Part shown: one piece after another, positions 36,593-43,623 of the stretch | Layout of the letters: each line of letters starts with the position of its first letter | How positions within the stretch are numbered: position 1 is the first letter of the stretch | NCBI RefSeq assembly: GCF_900100625.1 | Contig: NZ_FMTY01000003.1 | Coordinates: 7,424 to 71,423 of the forward strand | Length of the DNA stretch: 64,000 nucleotides | Reading direction: 5' to 3' | Source: Flavobacterium saliperosum | GTDB taxonomy: Bacteria > Bacteroidota > Bacteroidia > Flavobacteriales > Flavobacteriaceae | The notes under the pieces: model-generated | Database searches by the model: none | Told to the model about the DNA's origin: nothing | The model's input: only the letters and a program-made list of their open reading frames with translations | Translations under genes and position numbers: made by a program

Positions 36593-38068
36593 ATGAGTGT
36601 AGTAGCACGCCAAAGCATAAAATACAGCTTCGTAGGGTATTTCAGTTTTTTAATTGGAACACTGGCTACGTTTTTCCTGTATCCGAATGATTTGGAATTC
36701 TATGGGAAACTGCGTTACGTGCTCCCGGCGGCCGAATTGATTCTACCTTTGGTAACCATCGGAATGGCGTATGCGAACGTAAAGTTCTATCCCAAACTCT
36801 CCTCCGAAAACCAGCATCATAACCTGTTGAAATTCTCGATGCTCTTTACGCTCGTTAATTTCACGTTTGTGTTTTTATGTTTTCTCTGCATTGGTTTCTT
36901 CTCCGATTATTTCCGTGGAAAAGACTTGTGGAACATGCGGTATTATATTTTTGTCTTGGTGTTTTTGCTTTCTTTTCTGCAATTGTTTTCCAAATACATT
37001 TCGATTAAGAAACGGATTGTGGTTCCGAATATCTTAGAGAACAGCATGCCGAAATTCGGAGGGATTGCCGCGTTCATGGCCTATTTCTATTTTGGTTGTT
37101 CCGAAACGGTTTCCATCGCCATTTTCGTGGGGTTCTACGTTTTTTCGTTGCTGATTATGTTTGCCTATCTGTTGCGACTGGAGCCTTTACCCATGAAAAC
37201 GTCGTTCACTTTTTTATATCAGGATAATTTCAAGAAGGAATTGTTTTCCTATGCGTTTTACACCCTTTTGGGCAGTATTGGAAGCATTATTGCGTTGCGT
37301 ATCGACAACTTTATGGTCGGGGAGTTTATCGGGTACAAGGCGAACGGCGTCTATGCGATTGCTTTTTCGATTGTGGGGTTAATCAGTGTGCCATCCTTAG
37401 GCGTGTATACGATTTCATCGCCCATTATCGCCGACTACATTGCCAAGAGCAACATGGAAGAATTGGATAAATTCCACAAGAAAACATCGTTGCATTTGTT
37501 TTTGATCGGTGCTCTTTTGCTGGCGATGATTTTAGCGGGAATGAACGATTTGTTTTCGATTATGAAAAAAGGCGAGGAGCTCATGAATGCCAAAGGCGTG
37601 ATTTATTTTTTGGGTTTTGCCACGTTGTTCGATTTGGCGACCGGTTTTAACGGGTACATCATTTCCTATTCGAAATATTACAAATTCAACATCATATCGA
37701 TGCTGTTTCTGGCGGTTATCACTGTAGTGAGTAATTTGTTGTTTATCAAGTTTACCGATTTGGGCATCACCGGCGTTTCCATTGCGACGTTCATTTCGCT
37801 GACCCTTTTTAACGTACTGAAACTGTATTTCAATTATAAGAAATTCGGAGTGCATCCTTTCACCAAACAATATATCAGTGTATTGGTGCTGCTGTTTTTG
37901 TCGCTGATTATCGGCCTGTTGGTGCCGGATTTCGGAGACAATCATTTTGTAAACCTGTGCCTTAAACCGTTGGCGGTGCTGTTGGTGTTCTTCTTCGGTA
38001 ACCAATTCTTCAAAATCATTGCCATCAAGGAAGTGTTACCGAAATCGTTATTCGGAAATAAGAAATAA
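36593..38068 (+). CDS. Polysaccharide biosynthesis flippase (Wzx/MATE-like)
   Basis: A 491-residue integral membrane protein with about 12-14 hydrophobic helices, for example FSFLIGTLATFFLYP, YIFVLVFLLSFLQLF and VLVLLFLSLIIGLLVP. The opening SVVARQSIKYSFVGYFSFLIG and the internal LRIDNFMVGEFIG are typical of the polysaccharide transporter / MOP superfamily. It would flip lipid-linked oligosaccharide across the inner membrane, in line with the nearby transferases. Confidence 0.9.
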   Translation: MSVVARQSIKYSFVGYFSFLIGTLATFFLYPNDLEFYGKLRYVLPAAELILPLVTIGMAYANVKFYPKLSSENQHHNLLKFSMLFTLVNFTFVFLCFLCIGFFSDYFRGKDLWNMRYYIFVLVFLLSFLQLFSKYISIKKRIVVPNILENSMPKFGGIAAFMAYFYFGCSETVSIAIFVGFYVFSLLIMFAYLLRLEPLPMKTSFTFLYQDNFKKELFSYAFYTLLGSIGSIIALRIDNFMVGEFIGYKANGVYAIAFSIVGLISVPSLGVYTISSPIIADYIAKSNMEELDKFHKKTSLHLFLIGALLLAMILAGMNDLFSIMKKGEELMNAKGVIYFLGFATLFDLATGFNGYIISYSKYYKFNIISMLFLAVITVVSNLLFIKFTDLGITGVSIATFISLTLFNVLKLYFNYKKFGVHPFTKQYISVLVLLFLSLIIGLLVPDFGDNHFVNLCLKPLAVLLVFFFGNQFFKIIAIKEVLPKSLFGNKK

Positions 38069-38079
38069 TTCTTTTGGAG

Positions 38080-38225
38080 CGACCCGAGCGATAGCGAGTT
38101 GGCGAAGTAATGGCTTGGGATGTACCGGCTGTCCGTTTTCCCGCTTTCCGATCCAATTAGTCATTGCGAGCTTGCGAAGCAATCTCCCTCCGCTACTTCG
38201 AGCAGGAGCGGAGTGTTGCTCTTAA
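38080..38225. repeat. Intergenic repeat-like sequence
   Basis: The gap between the flippase and the alkylation-repair gene has short palindromic or recurring pieces: GCGACCCGAGCGATAGCGAG, CGGCTGTCCGTTTTCCCGC (like part of the hairpin repeats elsewhere), and CATTGCGAGCTTGCGAAGCA. A CTCGCAATGAC piece recurs inverted at about 40.85 kb. No gene is seen. Confidence 0.5.
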
Positions 38226-38229
38226 CTTT

Positions 38230-38946
38230 TTATTCCAAGTTTCTTTTTTGTACTTCGAGCTCAATAAATTTTGGTAAATAGTTAGGCGAGCAGCCTTTTG
38301 TCACCACTTCATTTTTGTAAAGCCCCAGTTTTTCTCCCATTTTTATACATTGAGTTCTATTGGCTTTATCGAAGATTCCAATCCAGGCGGCGGTGAAGTT
38401 CATTGCCCATTGCACCTCAGGTTCTTCCTTTAGCATTTTTTCTTCTATTGCCGAAAGCAATTCGTTTGTATTGTTTGGCGGTGTTTGTCCGACCCATCGC
38501 AATCGCCCCTGATGGTACCAGAAAATCCGTCTTTGAATGGCTGAAGGACTATTTTCCCAGGAAGCTATCAATGCAACAGCTTTTTTATTTTTTGTGAGTT
38601 GGTTCGCCATTAACCAATCGGCCAGTTGAATACGCTCCTCCAATTCGTGGTTCTGAATGTCGTCAAAGAGCATTTGAATGACCTCCGGATGCAGTTCTTT
38701 GTTCTCCATAATCAGAATTGACAGCAGTCTGGGAAATAGCTTTCCCGTTGACCAAAGTTCTTTAGCCAATTCGTGATCTTTTTTAATTTCTTTGGCAATA
38801 GTTCGCAAATCCCCAAACTTCGTTCGGTCATTAATCTCATTGGAAATTTTCGCTGCTTTCCTGGAAAGTATCATTTCAAGTAAATTGTTTTTTATTGTTT
38901 CCCCAAAGTTTTGCGGCTTGACGATGTGACGGATTATTAGCACCAA
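38230..38946 (-). CDS. DNA alkylation repair protein, AlkD-like
   Basis: Up to 238 residues of HEAT-like helical repeats. FGDLRTIAKEIKKDHELAKE, EERIQLADWLMAN, NSPSAIQRRIFWYH and EVQWAMNFTAAWIGI match the AlkD-type alkyl-base glycosylase layout. The start is uncertain: TTG (used here), GTG one codon later, or ATG at 38874, which would give 214 residues. The N-terminal part is weaker than in typical AlkD proteins, so truncation or recombination there is possible. It is the first of three single genes, all on the minus strand, separated by palindromic gaps. Confidence 0.8.
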   Translation of the reverse strand: MVLIIRHIVKPQNFGETIKNNLLEMILSRKAAKISNEINDRTKFGDLRTIAKEIKKDHELAKELWSTGKLFPRLLSILIMENKELHPEVIQMLFDDIQNHELEERIQLADWLMANQLTKNKKAVALIASWENSPSAIQRRIFWYHQGRLRWVGQTPPNNTNELLSAIEEKMLKEEPEVQWAMNFTAAWIGIFDKANRTQCIKMGEKLGLYKNEVVTKGCSPNYLPKFIELEVQKRNLE

Positions 38947-39034
38947 AGTTCAATAGCAACTAAGTGTAGCGAAGCTAAATCGATGTTATAGGCTGTGTTT
39001 ATTGCGTTGTCTTGTTATGCTATTCTTGAAATTG

Positions 39035-39493
39035 CTATTTTTCACAAAGTTCTTTCAGCTTGTCGAGTGCTTTTGGGTAGGTCTCGTTCATATAATCTAA
39101 AAAATCTTCTGTTGTGTCTAAGTCAACAGTAACGGTTGTAGTCCCATTGTTTTCTTCGAAGGTATAGTTTTCGAATCCGTTTGCCCATTTTTCTACTTCT
39201 GGGCCTTCTGTAATTTCCTTATCCGCTTTTACAAGCCCATAATGTTGAATAGAAACAAATTTGTTGGGAATGTTGTCAACTATCTTGGAAACCATACCTC
39301 CCTTTTCTCCTTTTTCATCTACTCCAATAAATAGCATTTTATTTCCCTTGTCCCAACTTCCTTCATAGGTTGATGTAGGGTTAAACAAAGAAGTCCATTG
39401 TTCATAAGTTGATTTACTGGTAATACCCAACATAAAATCGTATATCTTGTTTACAGGGGCGTTGATGCTTACGGTGTATTGTAACTTTTTCAT
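39035..39493 (-). CDS. SRPBCC (START/AHSA1-like) domain protein
   Basis: A 152-residue single-domain protein with the helix-grip fold pattern: KLQYTVSINAPVNKIYDFML at the start, WDKGNKMLFIGVDEKGEKGG in the middle, and a C-terminal helix (YMNETYPKALDKLKELCEK). Such domains bind hydrophobic ligands; the function here is unknown. On the plus strand it is flanked by GATGTTATAGGC on the left and GTCTATAACATC on the right, an inverted pair that suggests a mobile cassette. Confidence 0.88.
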   Translation of the reverse strand: MKKLQYTVSINAPVNKIYDFMLGITSKSTYEQWTSLFNPTSTYEGSWDKGNKMLFIGVDEKGEKGGMVSKIVDNIPNKFVSIQHYGLVKADKEITEGPEVEKWANGFENYTFEENNGTTTVTVDLDTTEDFLDYMNETYPKALDKLKELCEK

Positions 39494-39564
39494 ACTGTTA
39501 ACTATTTGATTGGATTAATCTTTCAAAGTGTCATTATCAGTCATACCAGCTGTCGTTTTACATC

Positions 39565-39684
39565 GTCTATAACATCCGTGACTTTGTGATTTAAAGTTAC
39601 CAATTTAAGATTACGTTTACAAATACAAAACCAACATTATTTTTAGCATTTAAACCCCAATTTCATGAAACCACTGTTGTGCGT
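39565..39684. repeat. attC-like palindromic boundary between SDR and SRPBCC genes
   Basis: This 120-bp stretch starts with GTCTATAACATCCG and ends with AAACCCC...CACTGTTGTGCG. The right arm is closely similar, in inverted orientation, to the left arm of the 134-bp element on the other side of the SDR gene (CGCACAAC, TTCATGA, TTGGGGTTTA). No gene is seen. Confidence 0.45.
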
Positions 39685-39698
39685 TCGGCTTTGCTTTA

Positions 39699-40508
39699 TT
39701 AAGAATCTGGTTTTGGGCTTTTTGAAATTATATATCTCATCAATCCGGGAAACCATCGTTGCAACCATACAAATATTTTGCCGTGTGTAGTGAAAACATA
39801 ATTTCTCTTTCGTTTTAAAATAGCCTTTACCATCACCTTTGCAGCTTTATCAGTAGGCCAAATTAAATTTGACGGACGTGGATCTGGAAGTTCAGGATGC
39901 CAAACTCCGTTATTATCAATTCGTGTAATTTCCGAAACCACAAATCCGGGATGCAACGTAGTACAACTCACACCTGTGCCCATTAATTCCACCTGTAAAG
40001 TCTGACCAATTGAGTGTACGGCAGCCTTTGAGGCTCCGTATGCGCCTAAATTAGGACTAGGAAGATATGCACCTACACTACCCACTAAACCAATTCTTCC
40101 ATTGGTTTTCTTTAAATGTGGCAGGGCATATTTAACAGTTATGGCTAAGCCGGTAACATTGCCTTGTAATTGTCTATTCCAATCTTTGGCTGTTAGCTTT
40201 TCCATATTTCCAAAAACACCAAAGCCGGCATTTGCTATAACTACATCTAAACGCCCCCAAGCTAAAATGATTTGTTGCACTGTATTTTCAATAGCGTTTT
40301 CTTCCATTATATCACACGGTATTACCAATGCTTCCCCACCGGAGTGTCTAATATCGTCTGCCACTTTATTCAATAGTTCTTTACGTCTGGAGGAAAGAAC
40401 TACTTTATATCCTAATCTTGCCCATTCAAAAGCCATAGATTTACCAATACCAGATGAAGCACCAGTTATCCATACTACGTTTTCTTGCGGATTTGTCATT
40501 TTTAGCAT
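39699..40508 (-). CDS. SDR family oxidoreductase in a cassette-like setting
   Basis: A classical short-chain dehydrogenase of 269 residues. VWITGASSGIGKSMAFEW holds the cofactor glycines, VIANAGFGVFG the NAG motif, GLVGSVGAYLPS the Ser, and YGASKAAVHS the Tyr/Lys. The C-terminal tail is basic and hydrophobic (FVWLQRWFPGLMRYIISKS), suggesting membrane contact. ATG codons at 40508 and 40499 are both possible. Inverted copies of one sequence flank the gene closely on both sides. Confidence 0.9.
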   Translation of the reverse strand: MLKMTNPQENVVWITGASSGIGKSMAFEWARLGYKVVLSSRRKELLNKVADDIRHSGGEALVIPCDIMEENAIENTVQQIILAWGRLDVVIANAGFGVFGNMEKLTAKDWNRQLQGNVTGLAITVKYALPHLKKTNGRIGLVGSVGAYLPSPNLGAYGASKAAVHSIGQTLQVELMGTGVSCTTLHPGFVVSEITRIDNNGVWHPELPDPRPSNLIWPTDKAAKVMVKAILKRKRNYVFTTHGKIFVWLQRWFPGLMRYIISKSPKPDS

Positions 40509-40539
40509 TTTTAGTTAGTAGAATTACTTTTCAAGCTGA

Positions 40540-40673
40540 CGCACAACGTCCTTGGCTTCATGAGGTTGGGGTTTATATGTTCCCAAACCTTTCCATTAGG
40601 ATTGAAATCAAATATACAAAAAGAAGTTTCAGTTTTTCCCTAAAACCCCACTTGCATAAACCCGTTGTTAGCG
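40540..40673. repeat. attC-like imperfect palindrome upstream of the SDR gene
   Basis: The left arm is CGCACAACG...CTTCATGAGGTTGGGGTTT and the right arm AAACCCCACTTGCAT...CGTTGTTAGCG. Folded together the ends pair (CGC[TA]ACAACG with CGTTGTGCG) and so do the GGGGTTT blocks. It occupies part of a 475-bp stretch without a gene upstream of the HTH gene. Confidence 0.5.
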
Positions 40674-40798
40674 GCAGATTCTTTTAATGTCAAATTTATG
40701 ATACTTACTGTACTCGAAAATCAAATCATTTATACGCATCTAGATCTAGGTACAATTTGAAATTTCTCCAAACGTACTCATGAATAATTACCTACACA

Positions 40799-40851
40799 AT
40801 CACTAAATTTAGTGATATTTAGATTACTTCGTCTCCCGATAGCTATCGGGA
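40799..40851. repeat. Two perfect 18-bp palindromes
   Basis: ATCACTAAATTTAGTGAT is at 40799-40816 and TCCCGATAGCTATCGGGA at 40834-40851. They lie just upstream of the 40-bp-period array and are different in sequence from it. The second is of a type often seen in flavobacterial intergenic repeats. Confidence 0.6.
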
Positions 40852-40867
40852 CGCTCGCAATGACATT

Positions 40868-40980
40868 GTGACTAAGTAACTATTTTTTTATAAAAGTCAC
40901 ACTTTTTGTGACTAACTTATATGTTTCAGAAAAAAGTCACGATATTTGTGACTACTTCAAAAAAAACAATAATAAGTCAC
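40868..40980. promoter_or_regulatory. Inverted-repeat operator array with 40-bp period
   Basis: The half-site GTGACT occurs at 40868, 40908 and 40948. Its complement AGTCAC occurs at 40895, 40935 and 40975. Both series have an exact 40-bp step. The middle pairs form two complete 19-bp sites (6-7-6). Every right half is in the context TTGTGACTA and every left half in AAGTCAC. The last half-site ends 3 bp before the ATG of the HTH gene. A near -7 element (GATATTTG) overlaps the second full site. This fits cooperative autoregulation by the HTH protein. Confidence 0.75.
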
Positions 40981-40983
40981 AGC

Positions 40984-41508
40984 ATGAAAACGCCCGATAT
41001 AAAAAATAGACTAGGACTAACACAGGAAGAAATGGCGATGCATTTGGGTATCTCCCTAAGCCAGTGGAAAATGTTCAAATCCGGGAAGCGCTCCCTGCCG
41101 CTGCAGGCACTGGAAAATTTTTCGGTTTTACTAAAAGGCGTGCAGCAGAAAAAAGATAGTTCCACGGAAGCACAGGGCCTTCGTAAAACAGAGGAGGAGC
41201 AAGCAAAAGGAAAAAGACAGCACGCCTACTTAAAAGTACAGGTAAAACTGCAGCGGCTGGAAAAAGAAATCGCCGTTATTGAAAATCAGCGCGCCGAAAG
41301 TTTTGCAGCCTTGGAAACAGCTTTCTTTTTGGAAGGGCAGAAGGAGGGTAAGGCAAACAAAGATTTTATTCAGAGTATCCGAAGCAGGGCTTTAACTACG
41401 TTAAAAAAGCAGAGCCTGTACAAACGCGAAGCACTGCAGCTGCAAAAAGAAAACCTCGAAATGTTAAAATTGGAAATCGGGAAAAAAATGGCCGCGGAGG
41501 AAAAATAA
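40984..41508 (+). CDS. XRE-like HTH protein with long coiled-coil tail
   Basis: A 174-residue protein. Residues 6-52 (IKNRLGLTQEEMAMHLGI, SLSQWKMFKSGKRSLP) form an XRE-type helix-turn-helix. The rest is charged, helical and rich in Lys, Glu, Gln and Leu (KLQRLEKEIAVIENQRAE, QLQKENLEMLKLEIGKK), likely a coiled coil for oligomerisation. An upstream ATG at 40921 would translate through the operator array and is rejected. Neighbours and the array suggest an autoregulated DNA-binding protein; a target beyond itself is not evident. Confidence 0.8.
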   Translation: MKTPDIKNRLGLTQEEMAMHLGISLSQWKMFKSGKRSLPLQALENFSVLLKGVQQKKDSSTEAQGLRKTEEEQAKGKRQHAYLKVQVKLQRLEKEIAVIENQRAESFAALETAFFLEGQKEGKANKDFIQSIRSRALTTLKKQSLYKREALQLQKENLEMLKLEIGKKMAAEEK

Positions 41509-41653
41509 TTGAGAATCAGCAGCATAAATCAAATTATTAAAAGATTTATTTTCCTACAAAATGTTAAAATTTTTTGCGGTGTTATTTGTGGGAATTTTTT
41601 GGCATCACATTTGAAAATGACTACAGCATTATAAACCTTTTAAATTTTAATTT

Positions 41654-42064
41654 ATGTATTCATTGAACAGAATTACCACAATTACAGATTGCGACACATT
41701 ATTGGCATGGGCAAACAAAGAGAAATCAGAATTGACCTTAAAGAAAATTAATGACGAGTACTCGGTACAAAATTACGGTTCCACTTCCATAGAAATCGAA
41801 GCGATCTTACAAGGGGTCATTGCCGAAATTGCCGCACAGGAATCCGTAATCGCCATTCTGCAGGAAGGCCCATCCAAAGAGGAAGCCATCCGAAAGAAAA
41901 CCAGACTGGAATACAAACGGTTCGTGCTCACCACCCGAAAAGAAAATTACGGTTCGGTAGCCTTACTGGAAAAAGAACTGGATCTGGATCGCATCAACAA
42001 AGAACTCACCTCCGTCGAAACCTTCATCACGGACCTAACCGCGCATAGGGGAACATTACAGTAA
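41654..42064 (+). CDS. Small helical protein of unknown function
   Basis: A 136-residue protein with no recognised domain. Predicted helices dominate (IEAILQGVIAEIAAQESVIAI, EEAIRKKTRLEYKRFVL, ALLEKELDLDRINKEL), and there is no signal peptide or membrane segment. It follows the HTH gene on the same strand after a 145-bp AT-rich gap and is closed by a strong terminator, so it may belong to the same system. Codon use looks normal for the window. Confidence 0.72.
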   Translation: MYSLNRITTITDCDTLLAWANKEKSELTLKKINDEYSVQNYGSTSIEIEAILQGVIAEIAAQESVIAILQEGPSKEEAIRKKTRLEYKRFVLTTRKENYGSVALLEKELDLDRINKELTSVETFITDLTAHRGTLQ

Positions 42065-42065
42065 T

Positions 42066-42099
42066 AAAAAAGGGCAGCTCAGTCGAGTTGCCCTTTTTT
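42066..42099 (+). terminator. Terminator after the small helical protein
   Basis: A 15-bp stem with one wobble pair (AAAAAAGGGCAGCTC with GAGTTGCCCTTTTTT) and a 4-nt loop, immediately after the stop. Confidence 0.85.
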
Positions 42100-42141
42100 G
42101 TTTGATTTTTCTTGATATCCCTAATGAACTTCGAAAAAAAA

Positions 42142-42266
42142 ACACCCCTAAAGTCCCCTCAAGGGGACAATCCTTCTAACAACTTTTGTCTTATAAAACA
42201 GCATTTGATTATTTTAAGAGAACGTCTTGGTAAGATTCCCCCCTTGAGGAGGGCTACGGGGGGTGT
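42142..42266. repeat. Inverted repeat of the ACACCCC...GGGGTGT type
   Basis: The left arm ACACCCCTAAAGTCCCCTCA (continuing AGGGGAC) pairs imperfectly with the right arm CCCTTGAGGAGGGCTACGGG (continuing GGGTGT) across a loop of about 60 bp. It is a flavobacterial-style intergenic palindrome with no coding content. Confidence 0.65.
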
Positions 42267-42278
42267 CAGAAAAGAAAA

Positions 42279-42301
42279 ACCCCATACAAAAAGTATGGGG
42301 T
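42279..42301 (-). terminator. Terminator after the KAS III-like gene
   Basis: ACCCCATAC pairs with GTATGGGGT around AAAAA. It lies 26 bp beyond the stop of the minus-strand gene, with TTTTTCTTTTC following on that strand. Confidence 0.65.
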
Positions 42302-42326
42302 CTATATCAAGAGTCATAATTCATAA

Positions 42327-43385
42327 TTAACAACGGTACACAAACGCATTAATATTCATTCCGGCACCTACCGAAGCGAATAAAACCACGTCGCCTTTAT
42401 GCAATTCCTGATTTTCGATTTTACCTTTCAGAATCAGGTCGTATAAAGTTGGGATGGTGGCCACGCTGCTGTTTCCGAGTTTTTTAATATTCATCGGCAT
42501 CACGTTTTCAGGTGGCGTTTGTTGGTATAACTTGAAGAAACGATGTACAATCGCTTCGTCCATTTTTTCGTTGGCCTGGTGAATCAGGATTTTTGTAAGG
42601 TCTGCTATCGGAATACCGCTATTGTCCAAACAAGCCTTCATGGCAAGCGGAACATTGGTCAGTGCAAATTCATAAATTTTTCGGCCGTACATTTTAAGAT
42701 ACCGTACATCGGGATTGTGGTCTACATTATAGGACTTTCCGAAGAATAAAAACTTACTTTCCTCATAAGTAAAGGAAGCGGTTTCATGGGCTAAAAACCC
42801 ACCTTCGCCATCGGTCAGTTCAAGAACCGTAGCTCCGGCACCATCCGAATAAATCATACTGTCCCTGTCGTGCATGTCCACCACTCGGGAAAGGGTTTCG
42901 GCACCAATCACCAAACATTTTTTTGCCATACCGGCTTTAATGAAAGCCTGCGCCTGAATCATCCCTTCAATCCAGCCCGGACAACCAAACATCACGTCGT
43001 ATCCCACACATTTCGGGTTTCGGATTCTGAGTTTGTGTTTCACACGGGCAGCAATGCTGGGTACGGTATCCGATTGGATGGCACCTTTTTTTACATCACC
43101 AAAATTGTGGGCAACGATAATATAATCTAATTTTTCGGGGTCGATTTTCGAATCTTCAATTGCCTTTTCAGCGGCAAAAAAAGCAATGTCGGAAGTGGTT
43201 AAGTCGTCTTCAACATAACGACGTTCTTCAATTCCGGTAATATCCTTGAATTTTTCGGCAATCACTTCATTTGGAACAGCATAAGTGGAGCCGTCTTCAT
43301 TGAGAAATTGATGTCTTTCAAAATCGGTATTCGTAACAGTTTGGGTTGGGATATAACTTCCTGAACCCGTTATTTTTATAGCCAT
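42327..43385 (-). CDS. 3-oxoacyl-ACP synthase III family protein (FabH-like)
   Basis: A 352-residue thiolase-fold condensing enzyme. The active-site Cys135 is in VMFGCPGWIE. LIHQANEKMDEAI has the His and LGNSSVATIP the Asn of the Cys-His-Asn triad. The opening KITGSGSYIPTQTVTN is typical of KAS III. It is longer than housekeeping FabH (about 320) by N-terminal insertions, so it may serve branched fatty acids, flexirubin or aryl-polyene-like lipids rather than general fatty-acid initiation. It stands alone. Confidence 0.88.
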   Translation of the reverse strand: MAIKITGSGSYIPTQTVTNTDFERHQFLNEDGSTYAVPNEVIAEKFKDITGIEERRYVEDDLTTSDIAFFAAEKAIEDSKIDPEKLDYIIVAHNFGDVKKGAIQSDTVPSIAARVKHKLRIRNPKCVGYDVMFGCPGWIEGMIQAQAFIKAGMAKKCLVIGAETLSRVVDMHDRDSMIYSDGAGATVLELTDGEGGFLAHETASFTYEESKFLFFGKSYNVDHNPDVRYLKMYGRKIYEFALTNVPLAMKACLDNSGIPIADLTKILIHQANEKMDEAIVHRFFKLYQQTPPENVMPMNIKKLGNSSVATIPTLYDLILKGKIENQELHKGDVVLFASVGAGMNINAFVYRC

Positions 43386-43549
43386 GGCGTAGGTTTCAAT
43401 ACTACTAAGGTAGTTATTCTAAATTGTGATGTATTCAAAAAAAATAGTTTACGTGTTATTTTTATGAAAACGTTACGGTAACGTCAGTAAAATTACAAAT
43501 TTTGTTTTTATTTTCTATTTTGATGCGAAAAATGTATTTGAATTTGACA

Positions 43550-43584
43550 AAAAAAACCCCTTCCGTTTCCGAAAGGGTTTTTTT
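43550..43584 (-). terminator. Terminator after gcvP
   Basis: An AAAAACCCCTT / AAAGGGTTTTT stem with one mismatch and A/T tracts on both sides lies 40 bp beyond the gcvP stop. Confidence 0.7.
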
Positions 43585-43623
43585 ATTAGCTGCTTTTGCC
43601 ATCTGCTATCTGTAATCTGCAAA

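Noticed and set aside
40868..40980. CRISPR-like array
   Set aside because: Repeats are only 19 bp with variable centres and 21-bp spacing, just two complete copies, and no cas gene is near. An operator array is more likely.
40921..40983. Longer start for the HTH protein (MFQKKVTIFV...)
   Set aside because: The extra 21 residues are translated from the 40-bp-period operator array; the ATG at 40984 starts right after it.
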